A stretch of 64,000 bases of DNA. Source: Enorma massiliensis phI. Lineage in GTDB: Bacteria > Actinomycetota > Coriobacteriia > Coriobacteriales > Coriobacteriaceae. Location of the stretch: positions 396,446 through 460,445 of the forward strand of contig NZ_HE978575.1 of NCBI RefSeq assembly GCF_000311845.1, in the 5' to 3' direction. This document shows, one piece after another, positions 14,749 to 23,329 of the stretch (positions are counted from its first letter, which is position 1; every line of letters begins with the position of its first letter). Both the position numbers and the translations under genes were made by a program. The notes below the pieces were generated by a model. The model was not told the DNA's origin. It saw nothing but the letters and a program-made list of their open reading frames with translations, and made no database searches.

Positions 14749-16179
14749 CTACAGGCAGTGATTCTGGGCGACGCGCTTGAACCAGTACGCGCTGGCCTTG
14801 GGCGTGCGCTGCTGGGTTTCAAAGTCAACGTAGAAGAAGCCGTAGCGCTTGTTATAGCCGTTGGTCCAGCTGAACTGGTCCTGCAGGCTCCACATAAAGT
14901 AGCCGCCAACGTTGACACCGCATTCGATGGCCTTGAGGATCCAGCGCAGGTGGTCTTCGACGTATGCGATGCGTTCGGAATCGTCCACGGTGCCATCGAC
15001 AAGCTGGTCCTTGCGACCCATGCCGTTTTCGGTGATAAACACCTGCCTGTAATTGGGATAGCGCAGTGAAATATCCATCATAAGGTCGAACAGGCCCTTG
15101 GGATAGATAATCCAATCCCAGTCCGTGGTGGGAATGCCGGGGCGTACGGCGCGCTCGCCCACGCCCGCCACGCGCCAGCGACCGGTACCCTTGTCGCCAG
15201 TGCCGTTGTGATGAAGGTCGGTCTCACCGTCGAACGCCTTGAGAAAACGGCTTTGGTAATAGTTGATGCCCAGGCAGTCGTTGAGCTGCGCGGCGCGGCG
15301 CATAATCGAGAGGTCATCGTCCAAAAACTCGACTGAGCCGTTGCTCGCCTGGCAGAGGTGCTCGATGATCTGGAGCGTATCGGGCGCATAGTCGCCGCGG
15401 AAGGTGGCGTCGAGCAGCAGGCGGTTTTGCAAAACATCGTCGTTTTTGGCTGCCTGGATGTCGCCTGGGCAGGCGGGGTCATAGGGGTACTTGTATTCCA
15501 GTGCGTGGATGACGCCGATCGTTCCGGGATAGCCACCCTGCTTGTAGGCCAAGACGGCGCGGGCGTGGGCGAGCATCATGTTGTGTTGGGCCTGCAGGCA
15601 CTCGTGCAGGCAGCCCTTCTTGCCCTGCGGCCAGGTGCCTTCGACATAGCGGTTGAGCGTGGCCGCTGCGATCTCGTTGAACGTGAACCAACGGGTCACC
15701 TCGGGGTACTCGTCAAAGCAGAAGCGGGCATACGCCTCAAAGGCGTCGATGGTGTCGCGGTTGAGGAAGTCTCCGTTGGCGTAGAGCGCGGCGGGGGAGT
15801 CGAAATGGTGCAGGGTCACGTATGGCTCGACTCCGTGGGCGCGGCAGCTGGCGAAGAGGTTGTGGTAAAAGGCCACGCCTTCAGCGTTGGGCTCGCCCAC
15901 GCCGCCATTGGGAAAGATGCGGCTCCAGGCGATTGAGACGCGGATGCCGTTCATGCCGAAGCGCTCGCACAGCTCGAGGTCACTATCGTAGCGGTTGTAA
16001 AAGTCGCAGGCGGGCTCGGGCGAGAAGCGACCTTGCTGGGCGAGGTAGTCGTCCCATGCGACCTTGCCCTTGCCGTGGGATTGGCAAGCGCCTTCTACCT
16101 GGTAGGCGGCGGTGGCGCCACCAAAAACAAAGTTGTCGGGAAAGCGCTGGGAGGTATCGGCGGGGGAGATGTGACTCAC
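14749..16179 (-). CDS. lacG: 6-phospho-beta-galactosidase (GH1)
   Basis: A 476-residue glycoside hydrolase family 1 enzyme. The acid/base Glu169 is in WFTFNEI and the nucleophile Glu384 in FITENG. The closing WSLQDQFSWTNGYNKRYGFF and VDFETQQRTPKASAYWFKR are characteristic of LacG. It splits lactose 6-phosphate, delivered by LacE/LacF, into glucose and galactose 6-phosphate in the cytoplasm. A 6-phospho-beta-glucosidase role is the alternative, but the adjacent lactose-type PTS favours LacG. It follows lacE after a gap with a strong hairpin. Confidence 0.88.
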   Translation of the reverse strand: MSHISPADTSQRFPDNFVFGGATAAYQVEGACQSHGKGKVAWDDYLAQQGRFSPEPACDFYNRYDSDLELCERFGMNGIRVSIAWSRIFPNGGVGEPNAEGVAFYHNLFASCRAHGVEPYVTLHHFDSPAALYANGDFLNRDTIDAFEAYARFCFDEYPEVTRWFTFNEIAAATLNRYVEGTWPQGKKGCLHECLQAQHNMMLAHARAVLAYKQGGYPGTIGVIHALEYKYPYDPACPGDIQAAKNDDVLQNRLLLDATFRGDYAPDTLQIIEHLCQASNGSVEFLDDDLSIMRRAAQLNDCLGINYYQSRFLKAFDGETDLHHNGTGDKGTGRWRVAGVGERAVRPGIPTTDWDWIIYPKGLFDLMMDISLRYPNYRQVFITENGMGRKDQLVDGTVDDSERIAYVEDHLRWILKAIECGVNVGGYFMWSLQDQFSWTNGYNKRYGFFYVDFETQQRTPKASAYWFKRVAQNHCL

Positions 16180-16220
16180 GGCGAATCCAATCTTGTTTGA
16201 AGGGCTGAAAGGGGTTAGGA

Positions 16221-16261
16221 GCGGTTCGGGAGAAGACGGCAGGGCGCTGCTCCCGAACCGC
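16221..16261 (-). promoter_or_regulatory. Intercistronic hairpin between lacE and lacG
   Basis: GCGGTTCGGGAG (16221-16232) and CTCCCGAACCGC (16250-16261) form a perfect 12-bp stem with a 17-base loop. No T-tract follows on the minus strand. It may partly terminate transcription or stabilise the upstream lacE message, so lacE and lacG amounts could differ. Confidence 0.5.
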
Positions 16262-16306
16262 GGAAATGGGGGCTCTATTCGAGTGCGCTACTGCACGCGC
16301 AGGGAT

Positions 16307-18181
16307 CTAGAGGCCCAGCTGCTGGGCTACAAATGCCAGCGATGCCTCGCCGTCGCGGGTGAGGTCGATGTACTGCTTGCCGCGGGTGACGCAGCAGGCA
16401 ACGCCCATACGCTCGCCGTCGGCCTTGAGGTCATCGAAGTATGACGCTGCCTGGGGCGCCAGGATAACAAGGTCAAAGTCCGGCATGATGTCCAGATGGC
16501 TGCCGTAGGCGTCCGCTGCGGTCTCAAGGTCGATGCCGTGCTCGCGGGCAGCTTTGGCCAGCGCGTTGGCGAGCAGGCCGGAGGTTCCGCCTCCCTGGCA
16601 CAGGACCAGGACACGACGGCCGTTGAGCGCTGCATAGGGGTCGCTCGCAGCGGCGATAGTGCTGGACGAGGCGCTGGCAACGGCGTTATCAGATGCAGCG
16701 GGGGTGGTGTTACCCGCAGATTCTTCGTCCATAGGCTGGCCAGCGGCACGCTTTTTCTCTGCTGCCATGCTCGCGGCAGCCTGGGCGACGGCACCGGTGG
16801 CGACGCTTGCCGTGTCTGCCTTGCCCTGGAACGCCGCGTTCATGGCTGCTTGCTTCTGGGCGGCCCGCTGTGCGACCTCAGCCTGATCGGCCTCGGCTTC
16901 TTCGGCGCACTTCTCACGGTCGTACACCTTGAAGAAGGGGAAATAAATGAGGAAATCGACAATCAGCAGGGCGGGGATGAGCAGGAACGCAAGGGGCTGA
17001 AGTCCCAGGCCCATGGCGATGCCCACGGGCGCGGGGGTGGTCCAGGGAAGGCTGAACATGAAACCGTTCATACCCAAGACGTCGATGAAGAACTTGGTGA
17101 TCCAGATATTGGCGATGGGCGCGAAGATGAAGGGGATGAAGAAGATGGGGTTCAAGACCATGGGAGCGCCGAAGAGGAACGGCTCGTTGACGCCAAAGCA
17201 AACCGGTACGGCTGAGGCACGGCCCACGGCGCGCATCTCTTTGGACTTGGCGAGGAAGGCGAACATGAAGCAGATCACCAACGTGGCGCCGGTGCCGCCC
17301 ATGGCGACGACGAAATCCTGAAGCGGTTTGGTGAGGACGGCGGTTGCGTGCTCGCCGGCCTGGTACATGGCCATGTTGAGCTCGAGGTTGGAGATGAGGG
17401 CGGCGGAGATTGCGGGCTCGATGATGGAGGGGCCGTGGACGCCTACAAACCAGAAGAGAGACATGGCGCCGTAGATGATGGCGAGGCCCAAATAGCCATC
17501 TGCCGCGGAGAAGAGCGGCTGGAACACCTGGATAACGCCTTGGGCGAAGCAGAAGCCAAAGATGTTGCGGAATGCAAAGTCAAAGCCCCAGAAGAAGAGC
17601 AGGCAGACGCCAAAGGGGATGATGTCCTTGAAGGTCTGGGAGATATTGGGCGGCACCTGTTCGGGCATCTTGATGGTGATGTTGCGCTTGATAAAGAACT
17701 TGTAGATGATGCCGGTGGCGAACGCACAGATAAAGGCGGTTAGCAGGCCCTTGGAACCCATGTAGCCGTTGGCGAGGCCGGAGATGGAGACACCGTTATC
17801 CGTGAAGCTGATGGCGTCGCTGGAGAGCAGCAGAAAACCGATGAGCGATGCAATCATGACCGAGATGAAGTTGATCTGGTTGTTCTTGGGCAGGTCGCGA
17901 TTCTGCGCATCGCAGAAGTGCTTGGCCGTGGTGGCCGCTGCGCAGATGCCGACGATGCCCATGGAGTAGTTGTAGGCCTTCATGAGAACGTCGTTGATCT
18001 CTGCCGGCCAGTAGAAGCCCCAGACATTGGGGACGGCACTGACCAAAAGAAAGATGCTGGAGACGATGATGATGGGCATGACGGAAATGAAGCCGTCGCG
18101 AATTGCCTTGAGGTACTTGTTGCGCGCGATGGCGTTGAAGAAAGGCTTGCCTTTCTCGATGAACGCTATGAGCTTTTCCAT
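16307..18181 (-). CDS. lacE: PTS lactose transporter, EIICB component
   Basis: A 624-residue fused IIC-IIB permease. Residues 1 to about 425 form the membrane IIC domain of the Lac/cellobiose family (for example GVHGPSIIEPAISAALISNL, VCFGVNEPFLFGAPMVLNP). A long Ala/Ser-rich linker (about 430-515) leads to the IIB domain, where Cys528 in VLVLCQGGGTSG is the phosphorylated residue. It imports lactose and phosphorylates it at C6 with phosphate passed from LacF. It is transcribed toward lacG. The operator palindrome at 18295 lies ~115 bases upstream of the start. Confidence 0.92.
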   Translation of the reverse strand: MEKLIAFIEKGKPFFNAIARNKYLKAIRDGFISVMPIIIVSSIFLLVSAVPNVWGFYWPAEINDVLMKAYNYSMGIVGICAAATTAKHFCDAQNRDLPKNNQINFISVMIASLIGFLLLSSDAISFTDNGVSISGLANGYMGSKGLLTAFICAFATGIIYKFFIKRNITIKMPEQVPPNISQTFKDIIPFGVCLLFFWGFDFAFRNIFGFCFAQGVIQVFQPLFSAADGYLGLAIIYGAMSLFWFVGVHGPSIIEPAISAALISNLELNMAMYQAGEHATAVLTKPLQDFVVAMGGTGATLVICFMFAFLAKSKEMRAVGRASAVPVCFGVNEPFLFGAPMVLNPIFFIPFIFAPIANIWITKFFIDVLGMNGFMFSLPWTTPAPVGIAMGLGLQPLAFLLIPALLIVDFLIYFPFFKVYDREKCAEEAEADQAEVAQRAAQKQAAMNAAFQGKADTASVATGAVAQAAASMAAEKKRAAGQPMDEESAGNTTPAASDNAVASASSSTIAAASDPYAALNGRRVLVLCQGGGTSGLLANALAKAAREHGIDLETAADAYGSHLDIMPDFDLVILAPQAASYFDDLKADGERMGVACCVTRGKQYIDLTRDGEASLAFVAQQLGL

Positions 18182-18294
18182 GGACCCTCCGTTTGCATGG
18201 TTTTGCTTTTGCAGCCACTAAACGTGCTGATAGAGATGGCTGCCAGGGCGAGCTTGTGCTGCTTACGAGTATGTTTGCCCGGATGTTACTCGTT

Positions 18295-18333
18295 ATGAGC
18301 ACGTGCTCATTTCTACAATGAGCACGTTAACAT
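18295..18333. promoter_or_regulatory. LacI-type operator(s) between lacE and lacI
   Basis: ATGAGCACGTGCTCAT at 18295-18310 is a perfect 16-bp palindrome with the central CG of LacI-family operators. A second, partial copy (ATGAGCACGTTAACAT) begins at about 18319. The same perfect palindrome precedes lacF at 20042. This region separates the divergent lacE and lacI genes, so it may control both. Confidence 0.75.
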
Positions 18334-18568
18334 AAGTTGATAGCGGTGCAAGGGGTGTCGGGGGTAAAGGGATGCGAGCGGTCGATTATCGGCGGCAAGC
18401 GGCGGGATAGACGTAGACAGAGGTGCGCGGAAAAGATGATAGCCTTCGTCCAATGCGCGCGTGCTCTTCAGTCTGCACTCGGTTGATGCTACATTTACCA
18501 GAACAGCAGTTTGAACAGCAATTCGAGCATCAATCTGAGAGCATGCGCAATACGAGGGGAGCCGTTGG

Positions 18569-19615
18569 ATGGAACGGGATAACAAGATGACGGCGGTAGA
18601 TTCCGCAGTGCACAAGTCTGGCAGGGCGGTGTCCATGGCAGACGTCGCCAAGCTTGCCGGCGTCTCCCGACAGACGGTGTCGCGCGTGGTCAACGGGCAG
18701 GCGTGCGTGGTCGAGGAGACTCGAAGGCGCGTTATGGATGCCATGGACCAGCTTGGCTTCTACCCCAGCTTTGCCGGTAGGTCGCTGCGCGGCGGCAAGT
18801 ACGGCTGCATCGGCCTGTGCATGTTCGATATCACCCATACGGGTAACGTCGCTACGCTGGAGGGGCTTATGTCCGCCGCCCGCGAGTGCGGTTACGCCGT
18901 CACCTTGATCGAGTTTGATGAGAGCGAGTCCGTGCGCCTGCGGGACACCGCGCGTCGCCTGGCGGAACTCCCCGTGGACGGCATGGTGTTCAACACCAAC
19001 AGGACCATCGAGGATTTTGACGAGTTCGAGCCGCTCAACGGCCTGCCCACCATCATCATCTCCATGAAGGAGCACCCGCGCTGCACCACTATCGACTCCG
19101 ATCAATACGGGTGTTCGCAGCTTGTGGTCGACCACCTTCGCTCGCGCGGCCATACGCAGATCAGGCACCTGGCCGGTCCCAAAGACTCGATTACGGCGGA
19201 TTTCAGGACGCGCGGTTGGCGAGACTCGCTGGAGCGCGCGGGGCTCGAAGTCGTTGAGCCCCTACACGGGGATTGGACTGCGGACAGCGGCTACGAGCTT
19301 GGCGAGAAGCTCGTCCAAGACGCTGAGATGACGGCGCTCTACGCGGCCAACGATCAAATGGCCATGGGTGCCATCATGGCGCTGCGCGCCCATGGCAGGC
19401 GTGTACCGGAAGACGTGAGCGTTATAGGCGTGGACGATTCCATGCAGGGCATGGTGCCCCACAATGACCTGACCACTGTGCGCTTCGACATGCGCGAGCG
19501 TGGTCGAAAGACGTTCGACTACTTCTTCTCCCAGCTATCGAGAGAATCAAAGGTCGAGGCGGTGCGTTTGCCGGGCGAGCTGGTCGAGCGCGGCACCGTG
19601 GCTGATCGCATATAG
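18569..19615 (+). CDS. LacI-family repressor of the lactose genes
   Basis: A 348-residue LacI/GalR regulator. The N-terminal helix-turn-helix is VSMADVAKLAGVSRQTVSRV followed by a hinge helix at about 50-70; the rest is a periplasmic-binding-protein-like sensor (IDSDQYGCSQLVVDHL, ALYAANDQMAMGAIMAL, VSVIGVDDS). It lies between and opposite to lacE-lacG and lacF, whose promoters carry the same palindrome, so it very probably represses them until an inducing sugar (perhaps a galactoside phosphate) binds. A methionine at codon 7 is an alternative start. Confidence 0.9.
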   Translation: MERDNKMTAVDSAVHKSGRAVSMADVAKLAGVSRQTVSRVVNGQACVVEETRRRVMDAMDQLGFYPSFAGRSLRGGKYGCIGLCMFDITHTGNVATLEGLMSAARECGYAVTLIEFDESESVRLRDTARRLAELPVDGMVFNTNRTIEDFDEFEPLNGLPTIIISMKEHPRCTTIDSDQYGCSQLVVDHLRSRGHTQIRHLAGPKDSITADFRTRGWRDSLERAGLEVVEPLHGDWTADSGYELGEKLVQDAEMTALYAANDQMAMGAIMALRAHGRRVPEDVSVIGVDDSMQGMVPHNDLTTVRFDMRERGRKTFDYFFSQLSRESKVEAVRLPGELVERGTVADRI

Positions 19616-19623
19616 ATGAAGAT

Positions 19624-19646
19624 GGGGCCGCTCGGAAGCGGCCCCC
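19624..19646. terminator. Terminator between convergent lacI and lacF
   Basis: GGGGCCGCT and AGCGGCCCC form a 9-bp stem with a CGGA-type loop just after the lacI stop. It can serve both convergent genes. Confidence 0.65.
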
Positions 19647-19687
19647 TCATTAGTTGGGTTGTCTCAAAAGCTTGATGGCGCCTTGCG

Positions 19688-20026
19688 CTAGGCGAGCCTG
19701 GCTTCAAGTTGGGCGATGCGCTGGTAGGCATCGATGGTGAACTTGGTCTGCTTCTCAAGCAGCATGGTGGTCATCAGGGTGTCCTGGGCATGCACCATGA
19801 TGAAGGTAACCTCCATTTCGCCGCCTCCGGCTTCCTGGGAGAGAAGCCTGGTCTGGACGTCGTGGGCGTCGATAAGAGCTTGCTTTGCAGATTCGTGAAG
19901 GGCGCGCGCCCCATCGATGTCGCCTTGGCTTGCCTTTTCGCATGCGGCGATTAGGTCGGTCTGGGCGTCGCCAGCGTAGGCGACAATCTCAAAGCCGATC
20001 ATCGAGATCTCTTCTTTTGATGTCAT
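19688..20026 (-). CDS. lacF: PTS lactose-specific EIIA component
   Basis: A 112-residue all-helical IIA of the Lac family: MIGFEIVAYAGDAQTDLIAA and the phosphorylation site TFIMVHAQDTLMTT with His79. It accepts phosphate from HPr and passes it to Cys528 of LacE. GGGAGGAA precedes the ATG. It is a separate transcription unit, convergent with lacI, with the operator palindrome starting 16 bases upstream of its start codon. Confidence 0.92.
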   Translation of the reverse strand: MTSKEEISMIGFEIVAYAGDAQTDLIAACEKASQGDIDGARALHESAKQALIDAHDVQTRLLSQEAGGGEMEVTFIMVHAQDTLMTTMLLEKQTKFTIDAYQRIAQLEARLA

Positions 20027-20041
20027 GGTTCCTCCCGTAGT

Positions 20042-20057
20042 ATGAGCACGTGCTCAT
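20042..20057. promoter_or_regulatory. LacI-type operator upstream of lacF
   Basis: ATGAGCACGTGCTCAT, identical to the palindrome at 18295-18310, placed directly before the lacF ribosome site where a bound repressor would block transcription. Confidence 0.75.
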
Positions 20058-20254
20058 TTTGTTACGCAATTTTGCTTGCTGTTGGAATATCCGGGCAAAT
20101 GGAACAATATCATCTCAACAAAACCAAACAAGATGAAACGTGATATTTACAGTGTGAGCGGCATAAAAACTGCCGTAAACGGTCTTGTACGGCTGTTTAC
20201 GTGGGAAATCGTTTATTTTTCTGACAGTCTAGAACTTAGGTGATGGATCGAGCG

Positions 20255-20424
20255 CCCCGGCAGAACGGGATATACTCTTCCCAGCCAAACGTAGAATTTG
20301 CCCGAGCGCCCACCCGGATCTATGTTTGGCGACATTCCCTCCGGGTGGGCGTTCGGGCGGATGGGAATACTCCGCCTTGAAGCGACTGAACCCCTACTCG
20401 GGGCTCGTCGGCGGCCTGTCCGCC
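20255..20424 (+). ncRNA. Possible structured RNA, cut by an IS
   Basis: A -10-like TATACT (about 20270) precedes a stretch that folds strongly: GCCCGAGCGCCCACCCGG (20300-20317) pairs with CCGGGTGGGCGTTCGGGC (20341-20358) with one G-U pair, then a GGCGGA/TCCGCC hairpin and a CCCC/GGGG hairpin follow before the IS starts at 20425. No protein frame is convincing. It could be a small RNA or a terminator cluster; I do not recognise a family. Confidence 0.25.
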
Positions 20425-20458
20425 TGAATCTGAATTTGCCCCGATTCCGTTTACATCC

Positions 20459-21365
20459 TTACGCCGCCGTTTTGGCGGCGCCCTCCATATGCCTCGCCTC
20501 GAACTCCTCGGGGCTGAGGTGCCCCAGCGCCGAGTGGATCCGCACCCGGTTGCAGGAGCACCCGATGTACTCGAAGATCTCGAGGGCTGCCCGCCCGCGC
20601 GTCTCGAACGTGCGGGCGTGCACGCGCTCGGACTTGATGAGGCCCATCAGCGACTCCATCGCGGCGTTGTCCCACGGGGGCGAGACCGACCCCATCGAGG
20701 GCCCGATGCCGGCTTCGCGCATCGTCTCGCCCAGCAGCAGCGACACGTACTGAGGGCCGTGGTCGCCGTGGTGGACGCACCCCCTCTTCGGGCGCCGCCT
20801 CGCTATCGCCATCTTGAGCGCGTCGTCGGCGAGCTCGGCCGTCATGTGCGGGGACATCGACCAACCGGCTATCATCCTCGACCATATGTCCATGGCACGG
20901 CGAGGCAGGGCCATCCCCGGTGCGTGCGCACGTAGGCGATGCCCGCGAACCATGCGCGGTTCGGCCCGTCCGCCGAGAAGCCTCGCTTGACCAGGTCGGG
21001 AGCCGCGTTCGCCTGCGGCGCGGCCGGTTTGGCCGCGCCCTTCGGCCTCCTGGCGCGGCCGCGCGTCGTTCCGACCATGCCGTTGTCGCGCATGAGGCGC
21101 GCGACGCGCTTGCGCGAGGTCCGATCGCCGGCCCTCTTGAGCTCGGCGAAGACCTTCGGCGCCCCGTAGTTTCCCCGGCTCGCCCCGTATATCTCGGAGA
21201 TCTTCGCCGCGAGCTCGGCATCGCGCAGGTCGTGCGCGCTGGGCGGCCTCCTCCTCCACGCGTAGCAGCCCTGGCGGGTGACCTTCAGCGCGGCGCACAT
21301 CTCGGACACGCTCCAGGAGCCTTCGTTGAGAAGGATGAAAGCGAACTTGGCCCCCTCCGCCTGGG
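20459..21365 (-). pseudogene. IS3-family transposase OrfB, frameshifted
   Basis: The N-terminal part (SEMCAALKVTRQGCYAWRRR, SRKRVARLMRDNGMVG) carries the HTH_21-type segment. The DDE integrase core starts GPNRAWFAGIAYVRT and continues in another frame as MDIWSRMIAGWSMS, HHGDHGPQYVSLLLGE and WDNAAMESLMGLIKSE. Around 20891-20897 one base is missing compared with the expected LAV-x-MDIWSRM junction. It begins in the -1 frame relative to orfA, as in IS3 elements that make OrfAB by frameshifting. Confidence 0.8.
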
Positions 21366-21368
21366 CCC

Positions 21369-21656
21369 CTACAGCTGCCTGCTGGCGAGGAAGGCGCTCG
21401 CTTTTAAAAGCATCTCGTTCTCCCTCTTGAGCCGCTCGTTCTCGCGCCTGAGGCGCCTGAGGTCCTCCGCCATCTGGAACGGGTTGTCCTCGGGCGGCGC
21501 CTGCGCGGCATCCGCCCTCCTGGCCCAGTCCGACAGGCTCCCCGGGTCGACCCCGAGCTCACGGGCGGTTTCGGCGTAGGTGCCGCCCCTCTCCCTGTGC
21601 AGCCTCACCGCCTGCTGCTTGAACTCCGCGGTGTACTTCGGTGACGGTTTCCCCAT
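21369..21656 (-). CDS. IS3-family transposase OrfA
   Basis: A 95-residue OrfA: a helix-turn-helix (KYTAEFKQQAVRLHRERGGT, TARELGVDPGSLSDWARRA) and a leucine-zipper-like C-terminal helix (LRRLRRENERLKRENEMLLK). OrfA binds the IS ends and, fused to OrfB by -1 frameshifting, forms the transposase. Confidence 0.88.
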   Translation of the reverse strand: MGKPSPKYTAEFKQQAVRLHRERGGTYAETARELGVDPGSLSDWARRADAAQAPPEDNPFQMAEDLRRLRRENERLKRENEMLLKASAFLASRQL

Positions 21657-21737
21657 CCCCGCCTCCTTTCCCCGTTTACGGCATCATGCCGAAACGGAAG
21701 TCCGTGTGTCAACGGGAATGGGGCAGATTCAGATTCA

Positions 21738-21870
21738 CCCCGACGCACCCGGCGCCCAGAAGCTCGACGCGGCGGTCAGGGCGTGGACCGCGATGCGCGC
21801 GAGGCGGGACTCCGGGGAGATCTCCGAGGAGGAGTACCTCGACTGGAAACGCGGGTATAAAGGAAGATAA
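21738..21870 (+). pseudogene. C-terminal stub of a gene interrupted by the IS
   Basis: Right after the IS end, a coding-like frame runs AVRAWTAMRARRDSGEISEE and EEYLDWKRGYKGR to a stop at 21868-21870. It has no start of its own; its 5' part was probably lost when the IS inserted. The original protein is not recognised. Confidence 0.35.
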
Positions 21871-21932
21871 TTCGATGGTGTTTTGGCCGTTCCTGGGTAT
21901 GTCGCGGTCATCAAATATGTTAAGGGGGACTT

Positions 21933-22902
21933 GTGAGAAAGGCTCTAGTCGTAGGGATTGACAATTATCCGGGTTGCCCGTTACAGGGGTGCCGCAATGA
22001 CTCAGAAGCGATAGAGGACCTTCTTGCAAATAACGAGAATGGAGACCCAAACTTCTCTGTATTCAAGAAAGATGACGTGCCCACTAAGGGGGAGCTTCGA
22101 GAGCACATTAGGAAGTGCTTCGACGGAGATTGCGAAGTGGCTCTCTTTTATTATTCTGGGCATGGGTATATCGATTCCGTCGGTGGTTATTTGGTTACTC
22201 CCGATTACTCTCCTAATGATTGGGGCGTATCGTTAGACGAAGTGCTCACGATTGCCAATCAGTCGAAATGCCGAGAGAGAATCATTATCCTCGATAGCTG
22301 TTATTCGGGACAGATGGGGAACATCAAAACCTCCGGGCAAAACACTGCTGTGATTAACGAGGGAGTTACAATTCTTTCCGCCTGCCGTGAATTCGAGACA
22401 TCGATGGAAATCGATGGACACGGAGTGTTTACTTCGCTGCTGGTAGAAGCCCTCAAAGGGGGGCGCTGCCGATATCACTGGAGCAATTAGTGCTGGTGGG
22501 ATTTACGCATTTATCGATAAGGCTCTAGGCCCTTGGGAGCAAAGGCCTGTTTTCAAGACGAACGTGTCCCATTTCACCTCTATTCGGAAGGTTACTCCTC
22601 AAGTAGACATCAAGACGATTCGGCGATTGGCGGAGCTGTTTACTGAGGAATGCTCTGAAGTGCAACTCGATCCATCGTTTGAGCCTACAAACACACCTGG
22701 GTGCCCTCATGAGGTTGTTGAGCCCTATGCGAAGCAACCGAATACGGAAACCTTCTCCGTTCTTCAAAAGCTTGAAGGGATTGGCTTAGTTGTCCCCACC
22801 GGAGAAGAGCACATGTATTATGCGGCCATGAATTCCGGGAGTTGTCATTTGACACCCATGGGCAAGCAATATTGGCGGCTGGTGAAAGATGGGAAAATCT
22901 AA
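21933..22902 (+). pseudogene. Caspase-like (C14) protease of a TIR-linked defence pair, G6 frameshift
   Basis: The N-terminal ~170 residues are a caspase-hemoglobinase fold: MRKALVVGIDNYPG, the catalytic His77 in FYYSGHGYI and Cys123 in IILDSCYSG. The frame then stops at 22490, but dropping one G from the six at 22458-22463 continues it through KGGAADITGAISAGGIYAFI to a stop at 22900-22902, giving ~322 residues. The C-terminal ~140 residues are unrecognised and may sense a signal. A GTG start follows AAGGGGGAC. The TIR gene starts 16 bases downstream. A protease activated by a TIR-made nucleotide would kill infected cells. Either phase-variable, broken, or a sequencing error. Confidence 0.75.
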
Positions 22903-22918
22903 ATAGGAAGGGTTTGCG

Positions 22919-23329
22919 ATGGCTGGTTTGAGAACCTATCACGTGTTTATTAGTCATTCATGGAAATACCCGGATCCTTACGAGACGGTCAAGAAATGGC
23001 TGGATGATGCGTCCTACTTTTACTGGAGCGACTACTCTGTTCCGTTTTACGATCCCCTCGACGCAAATTCTGTTAGGGAGTTAAAGACAAAGATTTCAAC
23101 ACAAATTGCTAAATGCAGCTGTGTCGTTATTCTTGCGGGGATGTATGTTAACTACAGCCGATGGATTGACTTCGAGATAGATACAGCAATTGAGATGGGT
23201 AAGCCGATTATAGGTGTTCGGCCTTGGGGCCAGGAGAGGGTTCCCAAAAAGGTTGCAGACAACTCTGATGTGATGGTCGGCTGGAACTCCTCCAGTGTGG
23301 TTCAGGCAATAAGGGATTACTCAGTTTAG
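22919..23329 (+). CDS. TIR-like (ThsB/MTH538-type) protein of the defence pair
   Basis: A 136-residue single-domain TIR-like protein: YHVFISHSWKYPDPYETVKK, the WSDYSVP loop, CSCVVILAGMYVNYSRWIDF and the likely catalytic Glu86 in WIDFEIDTAIEMGKPIIGV. Thoeris ThsB proteins of this family make a cyclic-ADP-ribose-like signal from NAD on phage infection, which switches on a partner effector. Here the partner is the adjoining caspase-like protease, so the two probably form one operon. An AGGAAGG ribosome site precedes the ATG. Base composition is clearly more A/T-rich than neighbours, consistent with transfer. Confidence 0.8.
   Translation: MAGLRTYHVFISHSWKYPDPYETVKKWLDDASYFYWSDYSVPFYDPLDANSVRELKTKISTQIAKCSCVVILAGMYVNYSRWIDFEIDTAIEMGKPIIGVRPWGQERVPKKVADNSDVMVGWNSSSVVQAIRDYSV

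Larger units (their letters stand above)
20425..21737 (-). mobile_element. IS3-family insertion sequence, both ends present
   Basis: The left end TGAATCTGAATTTGCCCCGA (20425) is repeated inverted at the right end (21718-21737), enclosing orfA and orfB in the order expected for IS3. Length is about 1.3 kb. No clear target duplication is visible at the borders. orfB is frameshifted, so this copy is likely inactive unless the shift is a sequence error. Confidence 0.85.
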
